A stretch of 34,952 nucleotides of DNA from Opitutales bacterium (lineage in GTDB: Bacteria > Verrucomicrobiota > Verrucomicrobiia > Opitutales > Oceanipulchritudinaceae): assembly GCA_020831525.1 (NCBI GenBank), contig JAFIGH010000052.1, forward strand, positions 1 to 34,952, read 5' to 3'. Positions 34,039 through 34,952 of the stretch are shown here, in pieces. The notes under the pieces were generated by a model, which saw only the letters and a program-made list of their open reading frames with translations, searched no databases and was not told where the DNA came from. The position numbers and the translations under genes were made by a program. Position 1 is the first letter of the stretch; every line of letters starts with the position of its first letter.

Positions 34039-34578
34039 ATGATTTGTGCACACTTCAAGTTCGACGGGGACGTAACGCAGGATCTTCTCCGCGAGTTCGC
34101 CCGCCATGGAATCCAGGCCGACTCGGCGTCCGCCGGTTATTCCCTGACACGCGGGCGGACAAAGGTGTCTTTCTCTGTCGAGAGAAACGATGAAGGGGTA
34201 TATATCGTTCAGGTTTTCTCGACGTGCTTCTATCCGTTTTCCCGAAGCAATGCCTTGGCGAAGGATGTCAGTTCGATCATTGCCGGATATGGCGGCGAGG
34301 GGACGGATATGCTGGAAAATATGCTTCCGCCGCGCAAGAGGCGGACGGTGAGGACGTTGCACATGGTTTCGGCGGTGTCACTCCTTTGCTTCGCCGCGAT
34401 TGGTTTGTATTCTCATCTCACACACGGAAGCGCGGAACACATCTTCAAGGAATCCGCGCTGTGGACCGTCGTTGGTCTGGTGCTTGCTTTGGGTGTGCTG
34501 GGCGGCCAGTTCGGTGTTCCCCTCTTGGTCGGCACGCACAAGAAAGACGATCAGAAGAAATCCGGTGGAGCGGGATGA
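34039..34578 (+). CDS. Unknown small two-helix membrane protein
   Basis: I do not recognise this 179-residue protein. The N-terminal ~95 residues are soluble and mixed alpha/beta ('FKFDGDVTQDLLREFARHGI', 'TKVSFSVERNDEGVYIVQVF'). A basic stretch 'PPRKRRTVRT' (97-106) is followed by two transmembrane helices (about 108-126 and 141-164) and a lysine-rich tail. It is transcribed divergently from the DUF4011 helicase, separated by about 170 bases, so the two could share control. The frame is open upstream for kilobases only because it lies antisense to the helicase. Confidence 0.7.
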   Translation: MICAHFKFDGDVTQDLLREFARHGIQADSASAGYSLTRGRTKVSFSVERNDEGVYIVQVFSTCFYPFSRSNALAKDVSSIIAGYGGEGTDMLENMLPPRKRRTVRTLHMVSAVSLLCFAAIGLYSHLTHGSAEHIFKESALWTVVGLVLALGVLGGQFGVPLLVGTHKKDDQKKSGGAG

Positions 34579-34592
34579 CCGGTCCGCCGGAG

Positions 34593-34611
34593 CGCGGTCC
34601 TTCAGACCGCG
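34593..34611. repeat. Hairpin CGCGGTC-CTTCA-GACCGCG
   Basis: A perfect 7-bp stem closes a CTTCA loop, 15 bases after the preceding gene's stop. It shares its loop with 3279-3295 and nearly with 34788-34804, while the stems differ. It could end the transcript of the small membrane protein gene, though there is no T-run. Confidence 0.6.
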
Positions 34612-34687
34612 ATAGGCAACTGTCCTCGGGAATGCGGTCGTACCAGATTCGACGCCGCGGTAGGGGAAAGATCGTGGATGCGCGGCG

Positions 34688-34770
34688 AAGGCGGTGAAGG
34701 ATCACCGCCCTTCGGCATCGCTCAGGTCCTGAGCCTGTCGAACGGCAATCCAAGGCGCTTCGCGCTCGTT
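34688..34770. repeat. Dispersed palindromic repeat, reverse copy
   Basis: This copy contains GGCGGTGA-AGGA-TCACCGCC (34690-34709), GCTCAGG-T-CCTGAGC (34720-34734) and 'TCCAAGGCGCTTCGCGCT'. It matches the reverse complement of 9040-9107 over most of its length, with substitutions. Confidence 0.6.
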
Positions 34771-34787
34771 TCCGCCGTCGTCTAGGG

Positions 34788-34804
34788 CAACCCTTTCAGG
34801 GTTG
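34788..34804. repeat. Hairpin CAACCC-TTTCA-GGGTTG
   Basis: A perfect 6-bp stem with a TTTCA loop, part of the constant-loop hairpin family. Confidence 0.55.
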
Positions 34805-34823
34805 GATCGGCGGGTCAGCGGAT

Positions 34824-34853
34824 CCCATGGTAGGCCTGTCGGCCAACCATGGG
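34824..34853. repeat. Long hairpin CCCATGGT...ACCATGGG
   Basis: The arms CCCATGGTAGGCC and GGCCAACCATGGG pair over 13 positions with one A-A mismatch around a TGTC loop. Ten bases later CAACCGC-GTT-GCGGTTG (34864-34880) forms another perfect 7-bp stem. Confidence 0.55.
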
Positions 34854-34952
34854 CTGTCACCGGCAACCGCGTTGCGGTTGGCGCAACAGGAGATTACGGG
34901 TGTGAGACAAAAAAGTTCGCTTGTCAGGCTGCATTCCTGATTTGCCCCCAAA

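Larger units (their letters stand above)
34579..34952. other. Terminal intergenic hairpin region
   Basis: No gene is visible in the last 370 bases. The stretch carries at least six hairpins: 34593-34611, 34690-34709, 34720-34734, 34788-34804, 34824-34853 and 34864-34880. Part of it (34688-34770) is a copy of the dispersed repeat seen at 8968-9121 in the opposite orientation. Confidence 0.6.

Noticed and set aside
30478-34578. Very long plus-strand open frame antisense to the helicase gene
   Set aside because: Its translation is Gly/Arg/Glu-rich without family motifs and mirrors the GC-rich codon pattern of the opposite strand. Only the last 180 codons (34039-34578) are beyond the helicase gene and look real.

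Overview
The window looks like a GC-rich chromosome segment (about 65 % by eye) from a member of the PVC superphylum, most likely Verrucomicrobiota (Opitutae-like). The pointers are a double-length UvrA, a secreted subtilase ending in an 'FRVE-x-L' tail of the kind I associate with verrucomicrobial exoproteins, weak use of Shine-Dalgarno sequences, and many hairpin and inverted-repeat elements between genes. No database search was possible, so the taxonomic call is an inference.

Layout. Positions 1-3986 are gene-poor. They hold a three-unit tandem array of about 198 bp, further copies of the same element, 'ACCACGGAT'-type inverted repeats and hairpin clusters. Among these sit a GxxExxY protein and a Phd-like antitoxin/VapC pair with a clear palindromic operator. 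Positions 3987-8967 are a housekeeping core: recA (minus), a divergent RelE/ParE-fold protein, pssA, a candidate replication-origin-like region with DnaA-box matches and an AT-rich stretch, dnaN, and an unknown three-helix membrane protein. Positions 9122-14835 hold a secreted subtilase with a discoidin-like domain (minus), then lemA and an M48 metalloprotease with a TerB-like C-terminus (plus). Positions 14905-17073 are a compact operon: ECF sigma factor, single-pass anti-sigma-like protein, and secreted coiled-coil/PDZ protein. Positions 17403-23081 are the 1892-residue tandem-duplicated UvrA (minus).

Positions 23178-28987 are accessory. They hold a VapB/VapC pair, a ribbon-helix-helix antitoxin with a truncated RelE toxin whose 3' part was replaced by an opposing SRPBCC gene, a secreted beta-lactamase-fold serine hydrolase, a DUF4160/DUF2442 pair, and an AT-rich two-helix membrane protein flanked by repeats. 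Positions 29175-33867 carry a giant DUF4011/SF1 helicase/PD-(D/E)XK nuclease/DUF3320 protein of the type found in defence islands. It has an apparent one-base frameshift near 29499. A small two-helix membrane protein lies head-to-head with it at 34039, and the window ends in another hairpin cluster.

Functional themes are DNA maintenance (recA, dnaN, uvrA, helicase-nuclease), envelope homeostasis (pssA, LemA/M48, sigma/anti-sigma/PDZ, secreted hydrolases) and small toxin-antitoxin or selfish modules embedded in repeat-rich DNA. The most distinctive unexplained signals are the hairpin families, especially one whose stems vary while the CTTCA/TTTCA loop stays constant, and the origin-like region before dnaN.
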